Shown piece by piece: positions 48,281-57,275 of a stretch of 64,000 nucleotides of DNA. How positions within the stretch are numbered: the first letter of the stretch is position 1; each line of letters opens with the position of its first letter. A program made the translations under genes and the position numbers. Source of the stretch: Methanobrevibacter sp. (GTDB lineage: Archaea > Methanobacteriota > Methanobacteria > Methanobacteriales > Methanobacteriaceae); assembly GCF_017427765.1 (NCBI RefSeq), contig NZ_JAFRSC010000020.1:1-64000 (forward strand). The letters run 5' to 3'. Below the pieces are notes generated by a model. That model did no database searches. It was not told where the DNA came from and saw nothing but the letters and a program-made list of their open reading frames with translations.

Positions 48281-48844
48281 TTACATCTCCTCCCACAGCA
48301 TGTTTAAAATTCCCTCTTTGAGGTTTCTGTCGTAATCAACCACCTTTAAATCCTCAGCCACCTTCTCGTTGATGGTGTCAAGAAGCTCACCGAATTTTTC
48401 CTGTGTTTTTAAATCCGGAACTGCAAGTTTGAGTTCCTTTATCTGTTTAAGTGATGCGTGAGGAATCCTTTCTGTGCTTGCAAACTCATAAAGCTGCTTT
48501 TTTACATGGGCATTTGTAAGCATATGGGCTATAAATGAAGGATCATAACCTTCTTTCAGCCTTATTACAGCTATTCTGTCACTTATTACAAGACCTTCAC
48601 GGCCAACACAAACAACGTCATAGGGATAGGGCATCTTCATGAGGACATCGTTTTTTCTGGTGAAATGGTGCGGTTTGATGTTTTCTGATTTCAGTCTGAG
48701 ATTTTCAAAGTCCTCAAGGATTCCGTCCTTTTTAATTGACCTCTGAACGATTACCTCATACTCGTCTCCTGAGTCTGTGAGATATCTTCTGTATGAAAGT
48801 CCCGAGAGGACCTCAGCGATATCTTTTAGTTTTACTTGGTTCAT
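48281..48844 (-). CDS. Half-size HsdS specificity subunit
   Basis: 187 residues: a single target-recognition domain (IAEVLSGLSYRRYL..., HHFTRKNDVLMKMPYPYDVV) plus one conserved helix (LKELAVPDLKTQEKFGELLDTINEKV-like end). Full HsdS proteins have two such halves, so this one would dimerise and see a palindromic site. Immediately followed by the HsdM-like gene. Preceded by a 137-base region with four inverted repeats. Confidence 0.8.
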   Translation of the reverse strand: MNQVKLKDIAEVLSGLSYRRYLTDSGDEYEVIVQRSIKKDGILEDFENLRLKSENIKPHHFTRKNDVLMKMPYPYDVVCVGREGLVISDRIAVIRLKEGYDPSFIAHMLTNAHVKKQLYEFASTERIPHASLKQIKELKLAVPDLKTQEKFGELLDTINEKVAEDLKVVDYDRNLKEGILNMLWEEM

Positions 48845-48881
48845 GTTAAGCCTCTGGTAATATTTTTGATTTTAAAAAATT

Positions 48882-48982
48882 AGGTTTCAGGTGAAACCTG
48901 TGTGAAAAGGATAACCTTTTCACGAGGTGATGAGTGAAATGAACATTCCACTATGGTTTTTAAAAGAGAGAATTTCTCTTTT
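48882..48982. repeat. Four consecutive inverted repeats upstream of hsdS
   Basis: IR1: AGGTTTC (48882-48888)/GAAACCT (48893-48899). IR2: GTGAAAAGG (48902-48910)/CCTTTTCAC (48915-48923). IR3: AGTGAAATG (48932-48940)/CATTCCACT (48943-48951), one mismatch. IR4: AAAAGAGA (48962-48969)/TCTCTTTT (48975-48982). All lie between the 49033 gene and hsdS. Confidence 0.8.
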
Positions 48983-49032
48983 TGGTGATTTTGGGTTTTC
49001 TTTGATAATGCTTTGATTTTTCATTATGCCCC

Positions 49033-49383
49033 CTATTGGTAAAGGCCTCCAACGTCATCCAAAAGCGGAGCCTCTCTTACCTCTGACGGGTCGACCTTTT
49101 CGGTTGATACCCCTCCGATGACACCTATGCTTTGGATGTTGTCCTTAAGGACGGTTGTTGAGGTGATTCCCGGACCCTGCGGTGATAGAACAAACAAATC
49201 AAGGAAAACGTCATCCTCACCTACGATGAATGCAGGTTCGATAGGTTCTGATGATTTTGTCTGGACCTTGATTAGAATATGCTTGGCCTCGCTTTCACCT
49301 TCGATGCCTATTTCTCTTCTGATGTTTTCATCAAGACTTTTTACCTTGTCGCTCCAGTTGATTGGGTTATGGTTCTGGTTCAT
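49033..49383 (-). CDS. Hypothetical protein
   Basis: 116 residues from the ATG at 49383, supported by GGAGTGATAAC; the frame is open 41 codons further upstream, but that part is unlike protein and overlaps a TATA-like promoter. The body is acidic and beta-rich (FIVGEDDVFLDLFVLSPQGPG; IGVIGGVSTEKVDPSEVREAPLLDDVGGL). No family recognised. Confidence 0.65.
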   Translation of the reverse strand: MNQNHNPINWSDKVKSLDENIRREIGIEGESEAKHILIKVQTKSSEPIEPAFIVGEDDVFLDLFVLSPQGPGITSTTVLKDNIQSIGVIGGVSTEKVDPSEVREAPLLDDVGGLYQ

Positions 49384-49660
49384 GTTATCACTCCTGTAAT
49401 CCACATACTGTGGTGGCGTTCGACTACATTTTTTGGAAATAAATTTTCCAATACACTTGTATTTTTTTACATGAAATACAATTTTGTAATAATAGGTTGT
49501 ATACAATAGTATATAAAACTTTTCATTTTAATTAAATTTTTTAAAAAAATACAACCAATTACTACTGCAAGTAATAAATAGGACGGTATAGTATATAAAC
49601 TTTTTGCATTTTTTAAAAAAAAACAGAAAAGTGATGGTGTGCGGATGTGCGGTGGTGAAT

Positions 49661-50218
49661 TTATTCGTTTTCTTCTTTTTTCTTTTTGTCGACAATTTTC
49701 ATTTTTTGGTTTTCCTCATCGACTTCCATGACAATAGGGTCCGCCTCGACAGCTCCAGGGTCCTTTTCAACGCACTCATTGATTTTCGCCTGGATTGCAC
49801 CAGTATCTTCGGTGTCAATCAAGTCAACGATTTCAAGCTGGTTCTGGAACCTTTCGATACCTTCAAGAGGAATATTTTCAACAAAAGGAATCGCACCGGT
49901 CGCTCCGATGATTTTCTTTTTGTCCGGATCCGCTCCGCTTTCATGAAGTGCCTTGATGCTCTGGCCTGTAATGTGGCCCTGAACCTCGGCGCCTGTCACG
50001 ATTAAAAATCGAATGTTCGGATTTGAAATGATATTTGCGACAACCTTTTCTATACCTAAGTTTTCTGTTTTGCATGGTCCTGCAATGGCCGCACCGGACA
50101 GTTCAGCCTCGATGTGAGAAGCAAGGGTTGTAACGGCAACCGGACTTTCCGGATCGCCTACAATATAATCCCCACTGATTACAGGCCAGCCGTCTGCAGG
50201 AGATTTCTTATCAGCCAT
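49661..50218 (-). CDS. mtrA: Soluble MtrA paralogue (methyl-H4MPT:coenzyme M methyltransferase subunit A-like)
   Basis: 185 residues. [28 protein letters not shown] and [42 protein letters not shown] match MtrA; His82 corresponds to the cobalt-ligating His of the corrinoid. Canonical MtrA is about 240 residues with a C-terminal membrane helix; here the end is a hydrophilic [12 protein letters not shown], so no membrane anchor. The other mtr genes are not here. It may bind cobamide as a stand-alone methyl carrier. GGAGG site upstream. Confidence 0.9.
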   Translation of the reverse strand: MADKKSPADGWPVISGDYIVGDPESPVAVTTLASHIEAELSGAAIAGPCKTENLGIEKVVANIISNPNIRFLIVTGAEVQGHITGQSIKALHESGADPDKKKIIGATGAIPFVENIPLEGIERFQNQLEIVDLIDTEDTGAIQAKINECVEKDPGAVEADPIVMEVDEENQKMKIVDKKKKEENE

Positions 50219-50266
50219 GATTAATCCTCCTATAATATGTATGGTTTAAGATATAGTTTATATTTA

Positions 50267-50294
50267 TTTAAATATTTTGTAACTTTTTGAGGGG
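50267..50294 (-). promoter_or_regulatory. Conserved box upstream of mtrA
   Basis: The 27-base block here is found again at 52726-52752, with 2 mismatches, upstream of the reverse-strand gene at 52375. On the coding strand both read CTCAAAAAGT-ACAAAAT followed by an A/T-rich TATA-like part. Spacing to the start codons is 49 and 61 bases. Possible shared operator or promoter. Confidence 0.5.
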
Positions 50295-50460
50295 TTTCAA
50301 GTATAAATATAAGTTGCCCCCACAATGACTTATTGGCCCAAAATCATTAAATTAAGGTCTAAAAACCAATTTATTTAAATTAATATGATTCATTTTGAAT
50401 ATAAAGATTAATTTAATTGGTAATAGAAAATTTAAACTAAAAATAAGGAGGTGTAAACAT

Positions 50461-51355
50461 ATGGCGGAATTTCAAGAAGACATGCTCTTTAAAAATGTTT
50501 CGGATAAGGACGCCAGTATCCTTTTAGATATTTTAGGCAAAAAATCTGAAAGAGTAAAAGTGTGGACTAAAAAATTAAGACACATTGACCCGACAAACTA
50601 CAAACCAGATTTGATTTTGGAGTTGGTTGACGGAAATCTGATAATCGAATTTCAAAGCACACTCTGTGATGACAATTTTTCAAGAAGAGGACACTCCTAT
50701 GTTGCACTTACAGATCAGCACAAGAAAAACAACAAAAAAGTAAATTTGTCAGTTTTAAGCACAGCTGAAGATTCAAAAATTATTGAATATGAGTACAACG
50801 ACCTGAATACATTCAGATACGAAGTTATCGGACTGAGCAGTTTAGACGATGAAAAAATTATAAATAATGTTAAATCCAAACTAAAAAAATAGAGAAATAC
50901 CAAGCAGTAAGGATATCATACTATTATCATTAGTTCCATTAAGTAAAAAAGGAGAAAACATTTGCAAATACATCTATAAAGTCAATGATATTATCTTTGA
51001 TTTAAAGGATTTGACAATTTCTCAAAAAGATTTGGCTTTGGGAATAATGTGGTTAACAACAGACAAATTCGTTGAAAATCCTCTTGAAAGAAACATTTTA
51101 CAGGACATGTTGGGTGGTAGAATGAGCTTAATTCATGAATATGGAGAAAACAAGTATCAAATAGGTAAAGATGAAGGGATTGAAAAAGGTAAAAAAGAAG
51201 GTATTGAAAAAGGTAAAAAAGAAGGTATTAAAGAAGAAAATGAAAGAATCGTCACCAATCTATTAAAATCAGGTAATGAAGCAGAAGTGATTGCAAAACA
51301 AGCAGACATCCCATTGGAAAAAGTACTCAAAATCAAAAACAAAAATAACCTATAA
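50461..51355 (+). pseudogene. Rpn/PD-(D/E)XK nuclease-family gene with a one-base frameshift
   Basis: Starts at the ATG at 50461 with AGGAGGTG. The first part (to 50892) has NYKPDLILELVDGNLIIEFQST, the D..ExQ nuclease core of Rpn-like (recombination-promoting nuclease/transposase_31) proteins. It stops in an A7 run (50883-50889); dropping one A lets it read on as REIPSSKDIILLSLVPLSKKGE... to 51355. The C-terminal part has a charged repeat GKKEGIEK and the tail ADIPLEKVLKIKN. Intact length would be about 297 residues. Single base error or mutation. Confidence 0.75.
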
Positions 51356-51477
51356 TGATTTTAGAATTCTCTAAAATCTTTTTTTAATTTTTTACATCCC
51401 TACATTATAGTTTAAAACATTTTAGCTTAACGAAAGCATACAAACTATTTTAATATATATTTTTCAAACATTCATAC

Positions 51478-51564
51478 GTATAAATACAAGTTGTTGGCAG
51501 TTCGAAAAATTTAGGCCCAAAAACCAATTTATTTAAATTAATAGGATTTATTTTGAATGTAAAC
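51478..51564 (+). repeat. Duplicated Rpn-gene promoter region
   Basis: Resembles about 50302-50407 ahead of the first Rpn gene, with shared blocks GTATAAATA.AAGTTG and AAAAACCAATTTATTTAAA and a shorter spacer. It heads the remnant copy at 51644. Confidence 0.75.
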
Positions 51565-51643
51565 ACTGAAATAATGACAAAATCAAAAAAAAATATAGAT
51601 TATTCGTGATTGAAATATTAAACTTGATTTTTTAGGTGGTCAA

Positions 51644-51811
51644 ATGAGCTTGCTTGATGAATACGGAGAACGGATGTACAAAAAGGGATATGAAGAAGAA
51701 ACAGAAAGGATCATCACCAATCTATTAAAATCAGGCCTAAAAGCAGAAAGGATTGCAAAACAAGCAGACATCCCATTGGAAAAAGTACTCAAAATCAAAA
51801 ACAGATTATAA
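51644..51811 (+). CDS. 55-residue internally deleted copy of the Rpn-family gene (C-terminal part)
   Basis: MSLLDEYGERMYKKGYEEE...ERIITNLLKSGLKAERI and ADIPLEKVLKIKNRL closely match the end of the gene at 50461, while the nuclease domain is missing. GGTGG precedes the ATG and the duplicated promoter lies upstream, so it may still be expressed. Could be a plain remnant, or a small partner able to pair with full-length proteins. Confidence 0.55.
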   Translation: MSLLDEYGERMYKKGYEEETERIITNLLKSGLKAERIAKQADIPLEKVLKIKNRL

Positions 51812-51847
51812 CAAACTATTTTTAACATATTTACCAAAATAATACTA

Positions 51848-52372
51848 ATGAATCTGGACACTGAAATATTCTATTTTATCAATCATGATTTGCAAAATCC
51901 GGTTTTTGATGCAATAATGCCGAATCTCACCAACTTCGGAGGGTTTGTAACACTTCTTGCGGCATGTATTGTAGTAATCATTTTGCTTAAGTATTTTAAA
52001 AAGGATCGATATCTTGAAATCGCCAAGTTGTGTCTGATTGCACTTATCTTATCCGGAATTATTGCTGCATGCATGAAACTTTTAGTTCACCAGCCAAGGC
52101 CATTTGCAGTGCTTGACAATGTCCGCCAGCTTACGATTCCATCCGAGTCAAATTCGTTTCCGTCAGGCCACACCTCATCAACGCTTGCCATAATAACAGT
52201 TCTCGTTTGGAAATTTAGAGAGAAAAAATGGCTGGTTGCAGTGCTTGCAGCATTTGCATTGATTATAGGATTTTCAAGAATCTATTGCGGAGTGCACTTC
52301 CCCCACGACGTTCTGGCAGGTGCTTTAATTGGAATAATAAGTGGTGTGGTTGTATTGAAACTTAAAAAATAG
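51848..52372 (+). CDS. PAP2-family membrane phosphatase
   Basis: 174 residues, five membrane helices. All three phosphatase motifs: KLLVHQPRP, PSGHTSS, and SRIYCGVHFPHD. Removes phosphate from a lipid carrier such as an undecaprenyl- or dolichyl-type pyrophosphate, or a phospholipid. No ribosome site; probably leaderless. Convergent with the gene ending at 52375. Confidence 0.9.
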   Translation: MNLDTEIFYFINHDLQNPVFDAIMPNLTNFGGFVTLLAACIVVIILLKYFKKDRYLEIAKLCLIALILSGIIAACMKLLVHQPRPFAVLDNVRQLTIPSESNSFPSGHTSSTLAIITVLVWKFREKKWLVAVLAAFALIIGFSRIYCGVHFPHDVLAGALIGIISGVVVLKLKK

Positions 52373-52374
52373 TT

Positions 52375-52665
52375 TTAGAAATATAAATCTGATGGCTTTC
52401 CGATATATTCGAAGTCATCCTTGTTTTCAAGGTATTTAACACCTATGACATTTCCATCCGGAAATACAGTCACTACGCTCATACCGTCATTGACATCAAT
52501 GACTATGACCTTTCTTTTTTCACCGCTTGGCGCTTCGATTTTGATGATATCCCCATTTTCAACCAAAGTTGGCTCCTCAAATTCTGCACCCACGTCTGTG
52601 GAAAACCAATGTTGCGGCAATTTGACCCTTAATCCTAAATCATCTAATACGTCTTTTACATGCAT
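52375..52665 (-). CDS. Hypothetical protein
   Basis: 96 residues, beta-rich (GDIIKIEAPSGEKRKVIVIDVNDGMSVVTVFPDGNVIGVKYL), with an N-terminal helix. Soluble. GGGAGTT before the ATG. Shares the 27-base upstream box with mtrA (52726-52752). No family recognised. Confidence 0.65.
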   Translation of the reverse strand: MHVKDVLDDLGLRVKLPQHWFSTDVGAEFEEPTLVENGDIIKIEAPSGEKRKVIVIDVNDGMSVVTVFPDGNVIGVKYLENKDDFEYIGKPSDLYF

Positions 52666-53030
52666 AACTAAAAACTCCCATAATTTGATTTTGTTATCTA
52701 CATAGTCTTTATATTTTGAAATCTATTTAAAGATTTTGTCACTTTTTGAGGGTTAAAACGGTTATTGATTCCAGCCCGTAAAATTTATCCGAAAGAGAAA
52801 TATTTATTTAAGCGTGAAAAATTTATTTAATAGTTAAAAATTGATTTAAAGCAATATTAAAGATTTATACAACCAATAGATTTATATTATATCGATTTCA
52901 AATAATTTAATACGAAAAAGTCTGTTTTAGAAATTATTATGGTAATCGATTGACAAATTTTTTCAAAAAAATTCAACCATCAAACCATCTTATCGAAAAC
53001 AAGACTTCAAATAAAATAGAGGTATAAAAA
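52666..53030. other. Gene-free AT-rich region
   Basis: Contains the box shared with mtrA at 52726-52752 and promoter DNA for the next gene. Otherwise nothing seen. Confidence 0.5.
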
Positions 53031-53989
53031 ATGGTTTTGCAAAAATTAAACACCAATACCTAGAAAACAGTAAAAACAATCAGAAAAAAATTGATAAGAT
53101 TGTAAATGTGATGCTGAAAGATGATATACACAAACAGCCATTTGACTTCCTATTTAGAAGCAACAGCGAAACATATCCTGAGAGCACACACCTAATTCTA
53201 GAACTGCCAGGTATTTTCAAACAAATCGAAAATACAAATATTTACACTGCAAGTGGCAGAAGCCTGCAGGCGGATTATGTTGAAACTATATTGCCTGATG
53301 GAAAACTAATCTCAAGAGAATCAACAGTCCTACTGGAACATTTGTCCTATAAACTAACTGATGATAAAATCAATTCAATATATGAGTATAAACTATCACT
53401 GATTGCTAAGTTTAAAAGACCATGCCACATTTTTGTTGCAACAAATCTTGAGTATGTTCAAAATGAAATACCCATTAGAATAGATAATGATCCCATTCTA
53501 ATTCAAATTATTTCATTTGATGAAGAAAAAATTAACAAAATTTTAAGTAATTTAATGCAAAAAGATTATACCAACAATGAAATATCAGAAGTAGATTTTT
53601 TAAAACTTCTATACTGCATTACATTTGCAAAAGAACCATTTGCTCAAGATGTAATTAAAAAATGTATAACTCTCTTTGCATCAATAGAAAGAATGGAATA
53701 TCAACACCAATTGGATTTGCATTTGGCATTAAAAATAATGATCAAATACCATTTTGATAATGAAAATGAAATAAGGGAGTTGTTAAGCATGATTACAAAA
53801 GCGGTGAACGAAAATATGATTGAAAAAATACCAAAATACGAAAAACTGAATAAAGATGTAGCTAAATATAAAAATACAATAAATGAAATGGGCAAAACAA
53901 TAAACGAAAAAAATCAGGAATTAAACAAAAAAGATGAAGAAATAAAAAAATTAAAAGACAAAATCAGTCGTCTTGAAAACAACATTTAA
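53031..53989 (+). pseudogene. Rpn-family nuclease-like gene, 5' end frameshifted
   Basis: The open frame from 53108 gives 293 residues: ADYVETILPDGKLISRESTVLLEHLS is the nuclease-like core, and residues 235-293 a Lys/Glu coiled coil. Upstream, an ATG at 53031 with GAGGT is one base out of frame; the correct frame reads GFAKIKHQYLENSKNNQKKIDKIVNVML, clearly the missing N-terminus, with no start of its own. So one base was probably lost near 53034. Translation could still start at GTG/ATG 53105-53108. Family calls as for the gene at 50461. Confidence 0.65.
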
Positions 53990-54007
53990 CAAGAAAATAT
54001 TTTTCAT

Positions 54008-54526
54008 CTAAACCAGAAAGTGAATCTTGGATTTGTCCAAATCATCAGGAGTGTGGGGTTCAGGCTGCTTTTCTATTTTACCCAGTGCCAGAATTCCCAC
54101 GATTCTATATTGGGGATCCACTTTAACGATGTCTCTTACGACCTCTTCGGCGTCACGGCCGTTTTTGTCTCTTAGATGAATCTGCACCCAGCAGCTTCCA
54201 AGGCCCAAATCGGTTGCCATCAGATGCATATAGGTAAGCGCAATTGATGAGTCCTCACACCATGTATCGGCAACGAATGTGTCTGCAAGAACAACTATCG
54301 CCTTATCAGCACCTGCAATCAGTTCTGCACCATGATTTTTAGCACCGGCAAGTGCCTTTAAAGTCTCTTTTCGCTCCACAACAAGAAAATTGCATGGCTT
54401 TCTGTTCATGCTGGTCGGGGCAAGAAGCGCCGCCTGTAAGATTTTATCAAGTTCTGATTTTGAGATTTTCTCATCGCTGAACTTTCTTGAGCTTCTTCTT
54501 TTAAACATTACATCCATGAGTTCCAT
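54008..54526 (-). CDS. Nitroreductase-family flavoprotein
   Basis: 172 residues. FKRRSSRKFSDEKIS (FMN site), APTSMNRKPCNFLVV, and GLGSCWVQIHLRD are typical. Reduces nitro or quinone-like compounds with NAD(P)H; substrate unknown. Stands between the Rpn gene and the glycosyltransferase gene. Confidence 0.88.
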   Translation of the reverse strand: MELMDVMFKRRSSRKFSDEKISKSELDKILQAALLAPTSMNRKPCNFLVVERKETLKALAGAKNHGAELIAGADKAIVVLADTFVADTWCEDSSIALTYMHLMATDLGLGSCWVQIHLRDKNGRDAEEVVRDIVKVDPQYRIVGILALGKIEKQPEPHTPDDLDKSKIHFLV

Positions 54527-54563
54527 AGATGAAATTTAGTTTTAAAAATATAAAAAATTAGTG

Positions 54564-57212
54564 CTAGTAATAATCGCTTAACTTTAAAATCTCTTCATAG
54601 ACCCTTTTGGAGTTGTTTTTGTCATGGTATCTGAAAAATGTCTTGACGCGTGATTTGTATATCAGCTCCATCCTGCAGTCATTTTCAACGAGATTTAAAA
54701 TGGCTTTCTTAAGCTCTTCGTGGTCTTTTACGACAGGCCCGAAACCGTCAAGCCTGTAGCTGAAATAGGCGTTTTCAACATCGAAATGGTATCCTTTGTC
54801 AAACTGATAATAGATTACGGGCTTCTGCATATATGCAAAATCAAATGCAACTGATGAGTAGTCGGTAATCAGGATATTTGCGCTGTTGAATGTCTCACGG
54901 TAATTTGTAAGGTCCAAATCGAATTTTACGTCGGGATGTTTTGTAAAAGTATCTATGAACTTGTGAAGGTTTCTGTGGGGCTTGAATATGAGTTCGTAAC
55001 CTTCATCAGTGAGTTTTGAGATTAAATCCGTATCGCTTAGAAGTTCATTGAACTGTCTGTAGAAGTTGCTTTTTACAAACTCAGATGCTGATTTCTGGTC
55101 AAGGTTACGCCTCCATGAGGGCATCAGGACAATTTTCTTTTGAGGATTGCTTTTAAGGGCGTCAAACCTTGGAAAACCTAAGGCCTTTATGATGTCCTTT
55201 GAATATCCGTAATCCGGATTTGAAAATGATTTCCTTTCCGCTTCAGAGGTTGTAACCAGAAGTGATAAAGGTTTGTCGAATTCGTTAAGCCATGCTGAAA
55301 CGTTGTCCTTGGTAACACCGTGCTGGAGAAATACTGTCTTTGATTTGATGATTCCTGAAAGGTATGAATAGTTTCCCCAAAACGGATAGATTAGAGTGTT
55401 GTCAGGGTGTGAGGTTATTATAAAATCACTTAAAAGCACAAAGAGCCTGTGTTTAATTGACCTGTACGGCAGGACTTTACCAACATTTTCAACCTCTTCA
55501 AACTGCCTTGAGGATTTTCCCAAGGCCATCCATCTTTTAATCTTGTGGGTTTTTGATGATACAAGATAATCGTATTCGCTTTCAGGAGATTTTTCCAAAA
55601 CGAAATACGGCTCAATATCCGGATTGTTTTGGGACGTTACGTATTTAAAAAGCTCAAAGGCATTGTCTCCTGCAGCATGGGGCAGATCCATAAAAATCCA
55701 TATCGACCTTTTGGAGAAAAACGGATGGATGAAAATGTAGAGAATCCTTAAAAACAGTGCAGTCATCCAGCTTCCTGAGCGCTCTTTCATCATTTTTAAC
55801 ATGGTTTTCACCTCAAGGCGTAAAATCCTGCGGTGTTTAAGCTTGATGATTTTAATTTCGTTGTCGCCTGCTATTGCAATGTCCTGCTTTGAAATCTTAT
55901 ACATCCCGTCCCCATTTAGCCTTGAAGTCTGGTTGTATTCGATTTTCAAATCGGCATTCTGAGTTTTAAATGAAATTACAGTGTTTGTTTTAAAAAGCAC
56001 TATTGATTTGAAGCAGTGGTTGTATCCGTAGTTGAAATTCAGCGAGTAATTGTCCCTTTGGGGATATCTCATAACCCTTGCCGGGATTTCCTTGCCGTCG
56101 AATTTTGCGATAATCTGAGTGTCCTTGGTGAAATTTGTCAGAACTCCTTCAATGTGGATTTCGTAGTTGCTTATGAACTTGAAATTGTCTATAAAAACAG
56201 TGTTGAGCTTGAAGTTGTCTGTAACGTTTGACTTGTCGTTTAAATATTTCCAGCCGTGCCTTTTCATTAAAATAACGTGTGCCTTTAAAGCCGCCGGAAT
56301 TGACCTCTGGGCAAGGATTACGTCTTCACCCACATATTTTAGAATCTCGAAAAGGTTATCATAAAGCTCTTTAATTTCTTCAGAGTTTAATAAATGGTCA
56401 ATCTTTTTAATCTCAAAAATCCACTGCAGGTCATACATCAAAAAGTACTGGATGAATTTCGGAAACTCATTGAAATTCTCCTTTGTGTAGTTTATAAGCT
56501 TAAAGAAGTATTCATGAATCCTTGTTGTAAAATATGATCTTGTATTTCCGGATGATGTTATCAGTGAGTTCTGGCTTCCGTCCTTTCTGTAATGGTATCT
56601 GTCGGCTGATAAAAATCCGATATTGGGATTGTCCAAAAGCATCTGGGCGATTAGAAGAGCGTCCTCTGATACCTTAAGGTTATTGTTGAACGAATAGTTT
56701 TTAAGTTTCTCTAATCTTATAAATGATGAAGGCCCTGAAAGCTGAATGTAACTTGGATTATCATGAAGGTTTATAACCTGGTTTTTTTCAAACTTGAAGT
56801 TTAAATTATGGGGACCACGCCTTACACCAAAGTAATAAATCGGAATCGAAACTATATCGATTTCCTCATGCTTTTTTAGAAACTTATAGGCATGAAGAAA
56901 TGCTCCTTTTGAAATTGTATCATCAGCGTCAAGAAAGTTTACAAATTCTCCCCGGGCGTGTTTGAGCCCTTCGTTTCTTGAAAACGCCGGCCCCTGATTT
57001 TTTTCGTTTGTAATTAAAGTGATGTTTTTTGGGTATGATTTTTGATAATTTTCTAAAACAGATAATGTATTGTCTGTGCTTTTATCGTCTACGAGGATTA
57101 TTTCAATGTTTTTTTTAAAATCAAGGCTTTGGTTTATAATTGATCCAATTGCTTCGCCGACATATTTTTCCTTGTTATATATAGCCATCACAACTGAAAA
57201 CTTAAACGCCAA
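54564..57212 (-). CDS. Glycosyltransferase family 2 fused to a TagF-like glycerophosphotransferase
   Basis: 882 residues. Residues 1-230 are a GT2 domain: FSVVMAIYNKEKYVGEAIGSI, ILVDDKSTDNT, and the metal-binding FLDADDT. A middle region of about 220 residues is beta-rich. Residues about 515-880 are a CDP-glycerol:poly(glycerophosphate) glycerophosphotransferase-like domain: FLQHGVTKDNVSAW, VLMPSWRRN, and ILITDYSSVAFDFAYMQKPVIYY. Suggests a teichoic-acid-like phosphodiester polymer at the archaeal surface. A hexapeptide transferase gene lies 63 bases upstream. Confidence 0.88.
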   Translation of the reverse strand: MAFKFSVVMAIYNKEKYVGEAIGSIINQSLDFKKNIEIILVDDKSTDNTLSVLENYQKSYPKNITLITNEKNQGPAFSRNEGLKHARGEFVNFLDADDTISKGAFLHAYKFLKKHEEIDIVSIPIYYFGVRRGPHNLNFKFEKNQVINLHDNPSYIQLSGPSSFIRLEKLKNYSFNNNLKVSEDALLIAQMLLDNPNIGFLSADRYHYRKDGSQNSLITSSGNTRSYFTTRIHEYFFKLINYTKENFNEFPKFIQYFLMYDLQWIFEIKKIDHLLNSEEIKELYDNLFEILKYVGEDVILAQRSIPAALKAHVILMKRHGWKYLNDKSNVTDNFKLNTVFIDNFKFISNYEIHIEGVLTNFTKDTQIIAKFDGKEIPARVMRYPQRDNYSLNFNYGYNHCFKSIVLFKTNTVISFKTQNADLKIEYNQTSRLNGDGMYKISKQDIAIAGDNEIKIIKLKHRRILRLEVKTMLKMMKERSGSWMTALFLRILYIFIHPFFSKRSIWIFMDLPHAAGDNAFELFKYVTSQNNPDIEPYFVLEKSPESEYDYLVSSKTHKIKRWMALGKSSRQFEEVENVGKVLPYRSIKHRLFVLLSDFIITSHPDNTLIYPFWGNYSYLSGIIKSKTVFLQHGVTKDNVSAWLNEFDKPLSLLVTTSEAERKSFSNPDYGYSKDIIKALGFPRFDALKSNPQKKIVLMPSWRRNLDQKSASEFVKSNFYRQFNELLSDTDLISKLTDEGYELIFKPHRNLHKFIDTFTKHPDVKFDLDLTNYRETFNSANILITDYSSVAFDFAYMQKPVIYYQFDKGYHFDVENAYFSYRLDGFGPVVKDHEELKKAILNLVENDCRMELIYKSRVKTFFRYHDKNNSKRVYEEILKLSDYY

Positions 57213-57275
57213 AATAAAATCCTCCTTACTGTATATATAAGATATGTATATTATTTAAAGGGTCGGATTTTTAAA

